Assembly (NCBI GenBank): GCA_016930695.1
Contig: JAFGGD010000030.1
Location: 182,321-246,320 of the forward strand
DNA length: 64,000 nt
Origin: Candidatus Eisenbacteria bacterium
Lineage (GTDB): Bacteria; Orphanbacterota; Orphanbacteria; Orphanbacterales; Orphanbacteraceae
Reading direction: 5' to 3'
The notes below the pieces were generated by a model. The model was given only the letters and a program-made list of their open reading frames with translations, searched no databases and was not told the origin of the DNA. Below are positions 40,215 through 49,633 of the stretch, in pieces. The translations under genes and the position numbers were made by a program. The first letter of the stretch is position 1. Every line of letters starts with the position of its first letter.

Positions 40215-41585
40215 ATGTTCCGGAAGGTCTTGGTTGCCAATCGAGGAGAGATCGCCTTGCGCGTGATCCGCGCGTGCCAGGAACTGGGCATCGAGACGGT
40301 GGCGGTCTACTCCGAAGCCGATCAGGATTCCCTTCACGTCCGCTTCGCCGATGAGGACGTTTGCGTCGGCCCCACGCCGGCTTCGCAGAGCTACCTGAAT
40401 ATCCCGCGCATCATCGCCGCCGCGGAGATCAGCGGCGTGGACGCGATCCATCCGGGTTACGGCTTCCTCGCCGAGAGCCCCCGTTTCGCCGAGATCGCCG
40501 AGTCCTGCGGCATCCGCTTCATCGGGCCCCCGGCGGAGGTGATTCGCCGGATGGGGAACAAGTCGGCGGCCCGCCGCACCATGATCGAAGCGGGGGTGCC
40601 CGTCATCCCCGGCAGTGAAGGGCTCATCGAATCCGACACCGAAGCGCTCCGGATCGCCCGCGAACTCGGCTACCCGATCCTGATCAAACCCGCCTCCGGC
40701 GGAGGGGGGAAGGGGATGCGCATCGTCTGGGACGATCGTTCCCTCGCCGAGGCGATCCCCTTCGCCCGCGCCGAGGCGGAGAAGGCCTTCGACGACCCCG
40801 GCCTCTACATGGAGAAGCTGGTGCAGGGGGCGAAGCACATCGAGATCCAGGTGCTCGCCGACGATTACGGCGCGGCGATCCACCTGGGCGAAAGAGACTG
40901 CTCCATCCAGCGCCGCCACCAGAAGCTGATCGAGGAGTCCCCCTGCCCGGTGCTGGACCAAGAGACACGCGAGGCGATGGGGCGGGCGGCGGTGCGGGCG
41001 GTCCACCATGTGGGCTACCGCGGCGCCGGCACCATCGAGTTTCTCCTCGACGGCGAGGGGAGGTTCTACTTCATGGAGATGAACACGCGGATACAGGTGG
41101 AGCACCCGGTGACCGAGGAGGTGACCGGCATCGACCTGGTGAAGACCCAGATTCTCGTCGCGGCCGGCGAGCCTCTCCCTTACCGGCAGGAGGACGTGGT
41201 TCTCACCGGCCACGCCATCGAATGCCGGATCAACGCGGAGGACCCGGAGCGCGGGTTCGCCCCGTCCCCCGGCGTCGTCCGCACCTTCCACTCGCCGGGC
41301 GGGCCCGGGATCCGCGTCGACTCGCACGCCCACGTCGGCTACGAGGTGCTCCCTCACTACGATTCCCTCCTCGGCAAGGTGATCGCCCGCGGCGGCTGCC
41401 GCGACGAGGCGATCGCGCGCATGCGCCGCGCCCTGAACGAGTGCGTGATCGAGGGCGTAAAGACCACGATTCCTTTCCAACTGGAGATTCTCGACCACCC
41501 CCGTTTCCGGGAAGGGACCCACGATGTGGCCTTCCTGGAGAACCGCGAGAACGATGAGGAGAAGCGGGAGAGCCGCGCTGTATGA
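40215..41585 (+). CDS. accC: Biotin carboxylase subunit of acetyl-CoA carboxylase
   Basis: ATP-grasp enzyme that carboxylates biotin on AccB. The 456 residues are complete: N-terminal [25 protein letters not shown], the Gly-rich loop [11 protein letters not shown] (about 161-171), [25 protein letters not shown], and catalytic [14 protein letters not shown]. The C-terminal domain ends with TTIPFQ and HDVAFLE. A strong AGGAAAGGAGGG-type ribosome-binding site precedes ATG 40215. Its stop overlaps the comB start (ATGA). accA and accD are not in the window. Confidence 0.96.
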   Translation: MFRKVLVANRGEIALRVIRACQELGIETVAVYSEADQDSLHVRFADEDVCVGPTPASQSYLNIPRIIAAAEISGVDAIHPGYGFLAESPRFAEIAESCGIRFIGPPAEVIRRMGNKSAARRTMIEAGVPVIPGSEGLIESDTEALRIARELGYPILIKPASGGGGKGMRIVWDDRSLAEAIPFARAEAEKAFDDPGLYMEKLVQGAKHIEIQVLADDYGAAIHLGERDCSIQRRHQKLIEESPCPVLDQETREAMGRAAVRAVHHVGYRGAGTIEFLLDGEGRFYFMEMNTRIQVEHPVTEEVTGIDLVKTQILVAAGEPLPYRQEDVVLTGHAIECRINAEDPERGFAPSPGVVRTFHSPGGPGIRVDSHAHVGYEVLPHYDSLLGKVIARGGCRDEAIARMRRALNECVIEGVKTTIPFQLEILDHPRFREGTHDVAFLENRENDEEKRESRAV

Positions 41586-42301
41586 GCGAAGACGCGATCC
41601 GTTTGGATCTGCACTTCACCCCCCTCGAAATGGGGGACAAGACGGTGAAGGGGAAACGGGCGGTCGTGGTGGACGTGCTCCGTTTCTGCACCACCGTCGC
41701 CTGCGCCTTGCAGGCCGGGGCGGAGAGGATCATCCCGGTCGCCTCCACCGACGACGTGGCCCGGCTGATGGGAAGCCTGGATCGGAAGGAGACGCTCCTC
41801 TGCGGGAAGCGCCTCGACGGCTACCAGCTGAGCAACTCGCCGGAGGAATACACGCCGGAGACGGTGGGAGGGAAAACGCTCCTGATGAGCACCAACAACG
41901 GTCCCGCTTCGGTGGCCCGGTGCGACGGAGCGAAGGAGATCCTGCTCGCCTCGCTGGTGAACCTGGGCGCTCTGGTGGAGCGCGTCGCCCGGGAGGACGA
42001 TTGGATCGTCATCTGCGCCGGGCGGAACGGCCGTTTCGCCCTGGAGGACGCGCTCTGCGCCGGCGCCTTGGTGAGCGGCATTCGAAACCGCGGCCTCCCG
42101 CTGGACGCGAATGACGCCGGCCGGAGCGCCGAGTTCCTCTTCCGCAGCGCCGGCGGCGACCTCCCCGCGATCCTGAGAGGGACCGAGGCGGGAAAGGCGC
42201 TCGCGGAGCAAGGTTTCGAGAGAGACGTGGAACTCTGCTCCCGAATCGACACGGTCCCCATCGTGCCGGTCGTTCAAGACGGCCGGATACTGAAGCCCTG
42301 A
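41582..42301 (+). CDS. comB: ComB-family 2-phosphosulfolactate phosphatase homologue
   Basis: A 239-residue protein of the ComB (2-phosphosulfolactate phosphatase) family, a Mg-dependent enzyme first described in coenzyme M synthesis but widespread in bacteria without that pathway. It shows the family pattern: [26 protein letters not shown] near 27-52, [31 protein letters not shown], and [22 protein letters not shown]. No other CoM or sulfolactate genes are present, so the true substrate here is uncertain. It is coupled to accC by a 4-nt overlap and followed after 53 nt by thiE. Confidence 0.87.
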   Translation: MSEDAIRLDLHFTPLEMGDKTVKGKRAVVVDVLRFCTTVACALQAGAERIIPVASTDDVARLMGSLDRKETLLCGKRLDGYQLSNSPEEYTPETVGGKTLLMSTNNGPASVARCDGAKEILLASLVNLGALVERVAREDDWIVICAGRNGRFALEDALCAGALVSGIRNRGLPLDANDAGRSAEFLFRSAGGDLPAILRGTEAGKALAEQGFERDVELCSRIDTVPIVPVVQDGRILKP

Positions 42302-42354
42302 AGAACCCCGCGCGGCCGGAACCGTCCCCGCCCCGGGGGAAATCGGAACCCACC

Positions 42355-42978
42355 GTGGACTGGACGCTCCTCGTCATCGTGGACGGCTCTTTCGTTCCCC
42401 CGGAAATGCTCGATGAACGCATCGCGGCGGTGGCGCGCGGAGGCGCCACCTGGCTGCAGATCCGCGTGAAAGGGCTTGTCACCGGCGATTGGATCCGCTA
42501 CGTTCGCGAAGCGGGCCGGGCGGCGCGCGCCGCCGGGCTCCCCTTTCTGGTCAACGACAGGGCGGACGTGGCCGCCCTCGTCGGCGCACGCGGCGTTCAC
42601 GTCGGACGGGACGATCTTCCCGTCCGGGATGCGCGCCGCTTCCTCGGTCCCGAGGCGATCGTCGGCGCCACCGTGCGGGACGCCGAAGCCGCCCGCCGGG
42701 CCGAGCGGGAGGGGGCGTCCTATCTCGGCGTGGGCCCCCAGTTCCGAACGGACACGAAGCCGGAGTTGACCCCACTACCGACCGATAGGATCCGCGAGAT
42801 CCGAGAGGCGACCGCTCTGCCTCTGGTGGGGATCGGCGGGGTCGACGCAGGCCGGGCTTCGGAAACGGCGGCCCGCGGGATGGATGGCATGGCGGTGGTC
42901 TCCGCCGTCTGGGGCGCCCCGGACCCGGAGGAGGCGGCCCGTCGTTTGGTCGAGGAGTTTCACGGGGGAAAAGTGTAG
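42355..42978 (+). CDS. thiE: Thiamine-phosphate synthase-like protein
   Basis: A TIM-barrel enzyme of 207 residues that joins HMP-PP and thiazole phosphate to make thiamine phosphate. Visible motifs: LQIRVKGL (usually QLREK), FLVNDRADVAALVGARGVHVGRDDLP, GATVRDAEAA and SYLGVGPQFRTDTKPE, then PLVGIGGVDAG near 155-165 binding phosphate and a final MDGMAVVSAVWGA. The LREK-type segment is less conserved than usual, so a TenI-like role is possible. GTG start 42355, 53 nt after comB. Its stop is followed directly by the ftsK start. No other thiamine genes are seen here. Confidence 0.83.
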   Translation: MDWTLLVIVDGSFVPPEMLDERIAAVARGGATWLQIRVKGLVTGDWIRYVREAGRAARAAGLPFLVNDRADVAALVGARGVHVGRDDLPVRDARRFLGPEAIVGATVRDAEAARRAEREGASYLGVGPQFRTDTKPELTPLPTDRIREIREATALPLVGIGGVDAGRASETAARGMDGMAVVSAVWGAPDPEEAARRLVEEFHGGKV

Positions 42979-45402
42979 GTGGCAAGGAACGGCGGCAAGA
43001 GCGGCGGCCGGCCCGCGACGGCCGACCGCGAACGGAAGATCCTCGGCGTTCTCCTCGTCTCGCTCGGCCTTTTGGTCGCCATCGGCCTCGTGCAGCACCG
43101 GGGAGGCGACGGGGGGGACCTCCGACGCTTCAACCGGGCCATCTCATGCGCCCTCATCGGTTTCCTCGGATTCGGCGCCTGGCTCGTTCCCGTCGCTTTT
43201 CTCCGTCTCGGCTGGAACCGCCTCACCGCCGGATCGCTCCGATCGCTTCTCAGGCACCTCGTCCTCTTTCTCAGTCTGTTGATCACCTTCGCCCTTCTGG
43301 TCTTCTCCGCCGGCAGGCTCTTCTTTCACGTCTCCGCGGAGAAGCTCGCCGAGGTGGGCGGGGGACTGGGGTCGGCGCTCTTCGGATTCACCGACCGCAT
43401 GTTCGGCGCCCTCGGCTCCACGCTGATCGGCGTCACCTTCCTCCTCGTCGTACTGATCGCGCTTTACGACATCAGCGTTCCCCGTCCCTCGGCGCCGGCC
43501 GGCTCCAGCGTCCTTCGCCGGATCCCGGGCGGGATCCTGCGACTCCTGCGGAGCGTCGGCGGCGCGCTGGCGGCGCGCTTCCACGAGGGTCGCGCATGGA
43601 TCGCGCGGCACCGCGAAGCCGCCCGGGCCGAGAGGGAGGCGGCCCGCACCGAGAAAGAGGCGATACGCGCCGCGGAGGAAGCCGTCCTCGACGCGGAGGA
43701 GGAGTCGGTCGCCGAAGAGGAATGGGCGGACGAGGAGGGGATGGAGGAGGAGGAAGAGGAGGGGGACGAGGAGGAGGAAGAACCGGAAGGGGAAACGGCG
43801 GAGGAAGAAGGCGGGGAAGAAGGGGATGCGCCGCCGATCGTGCGCGCCGAGAAGCCGCGGACGGTGAAGAACGCGGTGCCGAAGAAGCGCCGCGCCGCCC
43901 GCGGAGAGAAGGAATACCTCTTCCCGCCGATCGGTTTCCTCGGCGACCCTCCCGTGGAGGAGCCGACGGTGGCGGAAGCCTATCTCCGCGACCAATCCGC
44001 CCGCCTCGAGGAAGTGCTCAAGGACTTCGGCGTCCGGGCGCGGGTGACGGAGGTCCACCCCGGGCCGGTGATCACCCGTTTCGAGCTGGAGCCCGCGCCG
44101 GGCGTGAAGGTGCAGCAGATCGCCGGGCTCGCCGACGATCTCGCCCTGGCGCTCCGCGCCAAACGGATCCGTATCGTCGCGCCGATTCCCGGAAAGGGAG
44201 CGGTGGGAGTCGAAATCCCGAACCCGAAGACGCGAACGGTTTATCTCAAAGAGATTCTGACCTCAGTGGAATACGCCGAGAGATCGAGCACCCTCACGGT
44301 GGCCCTCGGGAAGGACATCGGCGGGCGCCCCTTCTGCGTCAGTCTGGAAGAGATGCCCCACCTGCTGATCGCCGGCGCCACCGGCGCGGGGAAAAGCGTC
44401 TGCATCCACGTGATCCTGACCAGCCTTCTCTACGGCGCCGCCCCGGAAGAGGTGCACCTGGTCCTGATCGACCCGAAGATGCTCGAGATGGCCGTATACA
44501 ACGGGATCCCCCACCTGCTGACGCCGGTGGTGACCGACGCGAAGGAGGCCGCGCGGGTGCTCCGCTGGGCGGTCTTCGAGATGGAGCGGCGCTACAAGCT
44601 GCTCGCCCGGGTGGGGGTACGGAACATCCTCGAGTACAACCGGCAGCTCCCGCGGCTTCGCGAGAGCCAGGAGATCAAGGACGAGGGGATCGTGTTGGAG
44701 CCGCTCGCCTACCTGGTGGTGGTGATCGACGAGTTCGCCGACCTGATCCTGACGGCGCCGAACGAGATCGAGGACTCCGTGGCGCGGCTCGCGCAGATGG
44801 CGCGCGCCGTCGGTATCCATCTGGTTCTGGCGACGCAGCGCCCCTCGGTGAACGTGATCACCGGCGTGATCAAGGCGAATTTCCCCTCGCGAATCGCGTT
44901 CCAGGTCGCCTCCAAGATCGATTCCCGCACTATCATCGACGCCAACGGCGCCGAGAAGCTCCTCGGCCGCGGAGACATGCTCTTCGTCTTCAGCGGCCGC
45001 CCGGAGGTGAGCCGGATCCACGGCGCCTTCATCACCACCGAGGAGACCACCGAGATCGTCACATTCCTCAAGGAGCAGGGGTACCAACCGAAGGACAAGC
45101 GGACGGTGCTCCTCGACGAGGAGGGGGGCGAGTCGGGCGGCGGCCTGGAGATAGACCGGGAGGACGAGTTCTTCGACGAGGCGGCGCGCATCGTGATCCG
45201 TTCCGGCCAGGGCTCGGTCTCGCTCCTGCAGAGGCGCCTCCGGGTCGGCTACTCCCGGGCGGCGCGCCTGGTGGATCTCCTGGAAGACGCCGGCGTGGTC
45301 GGCCCCTTCGAGGGCTCCAAGGCGCGGGAGGTGCTTGTCGACGAGGAGTGGCTCCGGGCGCGGGAAGGAGCGGACGCCGAGCCGGCGGAGACGGGCGAGT
45401 AG
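42979..45402 (+). CDS. ftsK: DNA translocase FtsK/SpoIIIE
   Basis: A septal DNA pump of 807 residues. Four hydrophobic segments (about 20-40, 55-78, 90-112 and 145-162) are followed by a basic stretch and then an intensely acidic run (about 234-290) as linker. The motor starts near 330 with FGVRARVTEVHPGPVITRFE, Walker A GATGAGKS (about 466), VVVIDEFADL, and LATQRPSVNVITGVIKANFPSRIAFQV. A gamma winged-helix domain at the end (VSLLQRRLRVGYSRAARLVD) reads KOPS-like sites. GTG start directly after the thiE stop. The all-acidic linker is longer and more extreme than I expect for FtsK. Confidence 0.95.
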   Translation: MARNGGKSGGRPATADRERKILGVLLVSLGLLVAIGLVQHRGGDGGDLRRFNRAISCALIGFLGFGAWLVPVAFLRLGWNRLTAGSLRSLLRHLVLFLSLLITFALLVFSAGRLFFHVSAEKLAEVGGGLGSALFGFTDRMFGALGSTLIGVTFLLVVLIALYDISVPRPSAPAGSSVLRRIPGGILRLLRSVGGALAARFHEGRAWIARHREAARAEREAARTEKEAIRAAEEAVLDAEEESVAEEEWADEEGMEEEEEEGDEEEEEPEGETAEEEGGEEGDAPPIVRAEKPRTVKNAVPKKRRAARGEKEYLFPPIGFLGDPPVEEPTVAEAYLRDQSARLEEVLKDFGVRARVTEVHPGPVITRFELEPAPGVKVQQIAGLADDLALALRAKRIRIVAPIPGKGAVGVEIPNPKTRTVYLKEILTSVEYAERSSTLTVALGKDIGGRPFCVSLEEMPHLLIAGATGAGKSVCIHVILTSLLYGAAPEEVHLVLIDPKMLEMAVYNGIPHLLTPVVTDAKEAARVLRWAVFEMERRYKLLARVGVRNILEYNRQLPRLRESQEIKDEGIVLEPLAYLVVVIDEFADLILTAPNEIEDSVARLAQMARAVGIHLVLATQRPSVNVITGVIKANFPSRIAFQVASKIDSRTIIDANGAEKLLGRGDMLFVFSGRPEVSRIHGAFITTEETTEIVTFLKEQGYQPKDKRTVLLDEEGGESGGGLEIDREDEFFDEAARIVIRSGQGSVSLLQRRLRVGYSRAARLVDLLEDAGVVGPFEGSKAREVLVDEEWLRAREGADAEPAETGE

Positions 45403-45584
45403 GGCGGTGCGCGCCGGCGCGGTCCTCCTCGACGCCGGCGTCGCGTTCTTCTTCTGCCTCCGGTCGATCCCCGGCGCCGCCGAAGCGCTCCGTTTCCCGA
45501 AAGAGAGCCACGCCGGTTTTCGGCCGCTCGCTCACGCCATCCGGACCCACCGCCGCGGCGCTTTCCTCCCCCTTCCGGCCGTGC

Positions 45585-45590
45585 TATCTT
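45585..45590 (+). promoter_or_regulatory. Possible extended -10 before rimO
   Basis: TGCTATCTT at 45582-45590 resembles the extended -10 elements of this window; the -35 at 17 bp is poor (TTTCCT). The start near 45597 would leave only about 10 nt before ATG 45607, so the assignment is tentative. Confidence 0.3.
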
Positions 45591-45606
45591 GATCGAGGGA
45601 AAATCG

Positions 45607-46941
45607 ATGCGCGAACCGAACAAGAACAAGGTTTATATCCTAACCCTCGGCTGTCCCAAGAACGACGTGGACAGCGAGGCGATGGCGGGCATTCTGGCGC
45701 GGGAGGGGCTGGAGGCGACGGACGACCCGGAGCGGGCCGACCTGATCGTGGTGAACACCTGCACCTTCATCGACGAAGCGAAGGAGGAATCCATCGAGGC
45801 GATCCTCGACGCGGGCGCCGCGAAGGGGGGACGCAAACTGCTCGTCACCGGCTGCATGGCCGAGCGCTACGGCGCCGAGCTGATGCGGGAGATGCCGGAG
45901 ATCGACGGCGTGATCGGGGTCCGTTCTCTCCACCTCGTCGGCGTCGAAGCGCGGCGCCTTCTCGAAGGGGAGGACGGCGGCGATACCGAGCGCGCCCTCC
46001 CCGCTCCCGACCCGGACCGGATCGGTGAGGGACGGATCCCCCTCGGCGCGAAGCACACCGCCTACCTGAAGATCGCCGAGGGGTGCGGGCGAACCTGCAC
46101 CTTCTGCTCCATCCCTTCTTTTCGGGGAACACGACTGGAGAGCCGCCCGGCGGAGTCCCTGGAGCGGGAGGCGCGGGCCCTGGCGGCCCGTGGCGCCCGG
46201 GAGTTGGTCCTCGTCGCGCAGGAGACCACCGCGTGGGGACGGGACCTGGGGGAGCCGGCCGGTCTCGCCGGGCTGATCGACCGCCTCGCCGAGGTCCGTG
46301 AGGTCCGCTGGATCCGCGTTCTCTACGGCCATCCCGAAACGGTGGACGATCTCCTCCTCGACCGCCTCGCCTCCGGCGCCGCCTGCCGCTATCTGGACGT
46401 GCCGATCCAGCACGTCTCCGACAGGATGCTCCGCCTCATGGGACGGGGGATGACGGGGGACGACCTCCGGAGGAAGATCGCGCGCATCCGGGAGCGCGCG
46501 CCCGAGATCACCCTCCGAAGCGAAATCATGGTCGGCTTCCCGGGCGAGAGCGAGGCGGATTTTTTTGAGCTACGAAATTATATCGCCGAAACGGCTTTCG
46601 ATCGGCTCGGCGTCTTCCGCTTTTCCCCCCAGGAGGGAACCGCGGCGACGCGCCTCCCCGATCCGGTCCCCGAAGAGACCGCCCGCGAGCGGCACCAGGA
46701 GCTGGTCACACTGCAGGAGGAGATCCTGGAGGAGCGGGGGCGCCGCCTCGTCGGCGCGCGCCTCGATGTGATGGTGGACGGCGGCGACGAGGACGGCCTC
46801 TGGGCGCGGAGCGAGGCGGACGCGCCGGACATCGACGGCGCGGTGTTGATTCCCGGGGAGAGCGCGCCGGCGGGGACCTTCCTCGAGGTGGAGATCACCG
46901 AAGCGGGGGGGGCCCTCCTCGTGGCGCGAAGGAGACGATGA
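45607..46941 (+). CDS. rimO: Ribosomal protein S12 methylthiotransferase
   Basis: A radical-SAM enzyme that adds a methylthio group to an Asp of ribosomal protein uS12. The 444 residues hold the N-terminal MTTase domain with three cluster cysteines (LGCPKN, VVNTCTFIDEA and GCMAERYG), the radical-SAM motif CGRTCTFCSIPSFRG (CxxxCxxC, about 159-173), and a C-terminal TRAM domain. IPSFRG and the LGCPKN-TCTFI set favour RimO over MiaB. ATG 45607 has GAGGG upstream; a TTG at 45589 would add six residues without support. It ends 1 nt before polA. Confidence 0.94.
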   Translation: MREPNKNKVYILTLGCPKNDVDSEAMAGILAREGLEATDDPERADLIVVNTCTFIDEAKEESIEAILDAGAAKGGRKLLVTGCMAERYGAELMREMPEIDGVIGVRSLHLVGVEARRLLEGEDGGDTERALPAPDPDRIGEGRIPLGAKHTAYLKIAEGCGRTCTFCSIPSFRGTRLESRPAESLEREARALAARGARELVLVAQETTAWGRDLGEPAGLAGLIDRLAEVREVRWIRVLYGHPETVDDLLLDRLASGAACRYLDVPIQHVSDRMLRLMGRGMTGDDLRRKIARIRERAPEITLRSEIMVGFPGESEADFFELRNYIAETAFDRLGVFRFSPQEGTAATRLPDPVPEETARERHQELVTLQEEILEERGRRLVGARLDVMVDGGDEDGLWARSEADAPDIDGAVLIPGESAPAGTFLEVEITEAGGALLVARRRR

Positions 46942-46942
46942 C

Positions 46943-49633
46943 ATGGCCAAACGGCTTCTGCTCGTGGACGGGTCCGCCCTGATCTTTCGCTCCTACTACG
47001 CTTTCATCCGCAACCCGCTCCGCACCTCCCGGGGGGAGGAGACGAGCGTCGCCTTCGGCGTGGCGAACACCCTCCTCAAGTTGCTGCGGGAGAAGAAACC
47101 GGACTATGTCGCTTTCGTGATCGACACGGGGAAACCCACCTTCCGGCACGAAATCTATCCCGAGTACAAGGCGAACCGCGCCGCCGCGCCGCCGGAGCTG
47201 ATCGAGCAGATCCCCCGGGCGATCGAGCTGGTGGAAGCTCTCTCCGTGCCGGTCCTCTCCGGCGAGGGTTTCGAGGCGGACGACCTGATCGGCACCCTCG
47301 CCCTCCGCGCCGCCGAAGCGGGAATCGAAGCGGAGATCTATTCGGGTGACAAGGATTTTCTCCAGCTCGTCCGCCCCGGCGTGTCGGTGACCGTCCCGAG
47401 CAAGGACGAGGACCGATCCGTCGCCGACGACGCGGCGGTGGAGGACCGCTCCGGCGTGCCGGCGCGGCTCATCGTCGATCTGATGGCCCTCTCCGGCGAC
47501 ACGAGCGACAACGTCCCCGGCGTCCCCGGCGTGGGTCCCAAAACCGCGGCGAAGCTCCTCATCGCTCACGGCTCTCTGGAAACGATCCTGGAACACCCGG
47601 AACGGATCCCGGGGAAGCTGGGTGAGAAGATTCGCGCCCACCTGGACGATGTCCGCCTCTCCCGGGAGTTGGTGACGATCCGCACCGACGCGCCGGTCGG
47701 CGCGGCGCTGGAGGATCTGGAGCGTCGCGAGATCGACGCGAGCCGCGCGGCGCCCCTCTTTCGCGAGTTCGAGTTCCACCGCCTGCTCGACGAGATCGGC
47801 TCGCCACCCGAGGAGCGGTCGACCCGCTACGCCCTGGCGGCGGACCGGGAGGATCTGGAGCGGATCGCGGAATCGCTTCGCGGGGCGGGGCGCTTCGCCT
47901 TCGACACGGAAACCACGTCCGTGGAGCCGATGCGCGCGGAGCTGGTCGGCATCTCGCTCGCCCGACACGCCGGCGAGGCGTGGTACGTGCCGGTGCGCCA
48001 TGCCGGAGAGGGGAACATCCCGCTCGAAACGGTCCGGGAGATCCTCGGTCCGCTCCTCGCCGACGCCTCCCTCCCCAAGACGGCGCAAAACGCCAAATAC
48101 GACGCCATCGTTCTGGAGAAGGAAGGCATGCCGGTGAAGGGGATCGCCTTCGATCCCATGATCGCCTCCTACCTTCTCGACCCGGGGCAGAGGCAGCACG
48201 GCCTGGACCACCTCGCCCTTATTCAGTTGAATCACAAAATGATTCCCATCGACCGGGTGATCGGCTCCGGCCGCGCTCAGACCACCATGGACCGGGTGAC
48301 GGCGGAGGAGGCCCGGGACTACGCCTGCGAGGACGCCGACTTCGCGCTCCGTCTCGCCGAGCGTTTCGGGCCGATGTTGGAGGAGACGGGGCTGACCACC
48401 CTCTTTCGGGACGTGGAGATTCCCCTGTCGGACGTGCTCCGGCGGATGGAGATGACCGGCGTGGCGTTGGACGTTCCCTTTTTGGAGGGAATGGGGAGGG
48501 AGATGGCGGAGGAGATCGCCGGCATGGAAGAAGCGATCCACCGCCTCGCGGGCGAGCCCTTCAACCTGAACTCGCCGAAGCAGCTCCAGAAGATTCTCTT
48601 CGAGAAGCTCGGCCTGAAACCGGTGAAGAAAACCAAAACGGGGTTCAGCACCGACACGGAGGTGCTGCAGGAGCTGGCGCCGATGCACCCGCTCCCCGCG
48701 AAGCTGCTCGAGTACCGCCAGGTGGAGAAGCTGCGGAGCACGTACGTGGACGCCCTTCCCAAGATGGTTCACCCGGAAACGGGGCGGATCCACACCAGTT
48801 TCAATCAGACCGTTACCGCCACGGGACGGCTCTCCTCGTCGGACCCGAACCTGCAGAACATCCCGATCCGCACCGCCCCGGGCCGCAAGATCCGGCGCGC
48901 ATTCATCGCCGGCGGTTCGGACCGAATCATTTTGTCACTCGACTATTCTCAGATCGAACTCCGCATCCTGGCGCACTTCTCCGGGGACGAGGCGCTGATC
49001 CGCGATTTCCGGGAGGGAACGGACATCCACCGGCGCACCGCGGCGACCCTCTTCGGCCTGGACGAGTCGGAGGTGAGCGGCGAGATGCGCTCCCGCGCCA
49101 AGGCGGTCAACTTCGGGATCCTCTACGGCATGGGCGCCTTCGGGCTGGCGACTCGACTCGGCATCGGTCGCGGCGAGGCGCAGGACTTCATCGACGATTA
49201 CTTCCGCGCCTACCCGTTGGTGAAGGGGTGGCTGGAGCGGACCGTCGCGGAGGCGCGGGAACGCGGCTGGGTGGAGACGATCCTCGGGCGTCGCCGAAAC
49301 CTGCCCGATATGAACGACCGGAACGCGCGGATCCGCGCCTTCGCCGAGCGGACGGCGGTGAACACGCCGATTCAGGGCTCGGCGGCGGACCTGATCAAGC
49401 TCGCCATGATCGAGATCGACCGGGCGCTCTTGCGGAAGAAGATGGAGACTCGTATGATTCTGCAGGTTCATGACGAGTTGGTTTTCGAGGCGCCCGACGG
49501 GGAGCGGGAGGAGGCGACGGGCCTCGCCCGCCGGATCATGGAAAGCCGAATGGAACTCCTGGTCCCGCTGACGGTGGACGCGGGGGCGGGGCGGAACTGG
49601 CTCGAGGCGCACGGCATGGAGGGAGCTTCGTGA
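46943..49633 (+). CDS. polA: DNA polymerase I
   Basis: The 896 residues keep all three activities. The 5'-3' exonuclease (1-290) has LLVDGSALIFRSYYAF, YKANR and SGDTSDNVPGVPGVGPKTA. The 3'-5' exonuclease (about 295-490) has active-site acidic residues in FDTETTSVEP, NAKYDAIVLE and YACEDADFAL, so proofreading is likely, unlike many polA that lost it. The polymerase (about 500-896) has motif A DYSQIELRILAHFSGDE, motif B RSRAKAVNFGILYGMGAFGL and motif C QVHDELVFE. ATG one base after rimO; its stop overlaps coaE (GTGA). Used for Okazaki fragment maturation and repair. Confidence 0.97.
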   Translation: MAKRLLLVDGSALIFRSYYAFIRNPLRTSRGEETSVAFGVANTLLKLLREKKPDYVAFVIDTGKPTFRHEIYPEYKANRAAAPPELIEQIPRAIELVEALSVPVLSGEGFEADDLIGTLALRAAEAGIEAEIYSGDKDFLQLVRPGVSVTVPSKDEDRSVADDAAVEDRSGVPARLIVDLMALSGDTSDNVPGVPGVGPKTAAKLLIAHGSLETILEHPERIPGKLGEKIRAHLDDVRLSRELVTIRTDAPVGAALEDLERREIDASRAAPLFREFEFHRLLDEIGSPPEERSTRYALAADREDLERIAESLRGAGRFAFDTETTSVEPMRAELVGISLARHAGEAWYVPVRHAGEGNIPLETVREILGPLLADASLPKTAQNAKYDAIVLEKEGMPVKGIAFDPMIASYLLDPGQRQHGLDHLALIQLNHKMIPIDRVIGSGRAQTTMDRVTAEEARDYACEDADFALRLAERFGPMLEETGLTTLFRDVEIPLSDVLRRMEMTGVALDVPFLEGMGREMAEEIAGMEEAIHRLAGEPFNLNSPKQLQKILFEKLGLKPVKKTKTGFSTDTEVLQELAPMHPLPAKLLEYRQVEKLRSTYVDALPKMVHPETGRIHTSFNQTVTATGRLSSSDPNLQNIPIRTAPGRKIRRAFIAGGSDRIILSLDYSQIELRILAHFSGDEALIRDFREGTDIHRRTAATLFGLDESEVSGEMRSRAKAVNFGILYGMGAFGLATRLGIGRGEAQDFIDDYFRAYPLVKGWLERTVAEARERGWVETILGRRRNLPDMNDRNARIRAFAERTAVNTPIQGSAADLIKLAMIEIDRALLRKKMETRMILQVHDELVFEAPDGEREEATGLARRIMESRMELLVPLTVDAGAGRNWLEAHGMEGAS

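Noticed and set aside
43681-43850. GAG/GAA-rich tract in ftsK as a DNA repeat
   Set aside because: It is an in-frame acidic coding segment of irregular codons, not a tandem repeat.
45407-45592. Open frame of 61 codons starting GTG between ftsK and rimO
   Set aside because: It has GC-rich third positions but no good ribosome-binding site and no recognisable motif, and its end overlaps the possible rimO -10. Frames of this length arise by chance at this GC content.
46555-46590. T7 run in rimO as a frameshift
   Set aside because: The reading frame and RimO homology continue unbroken on both sides.
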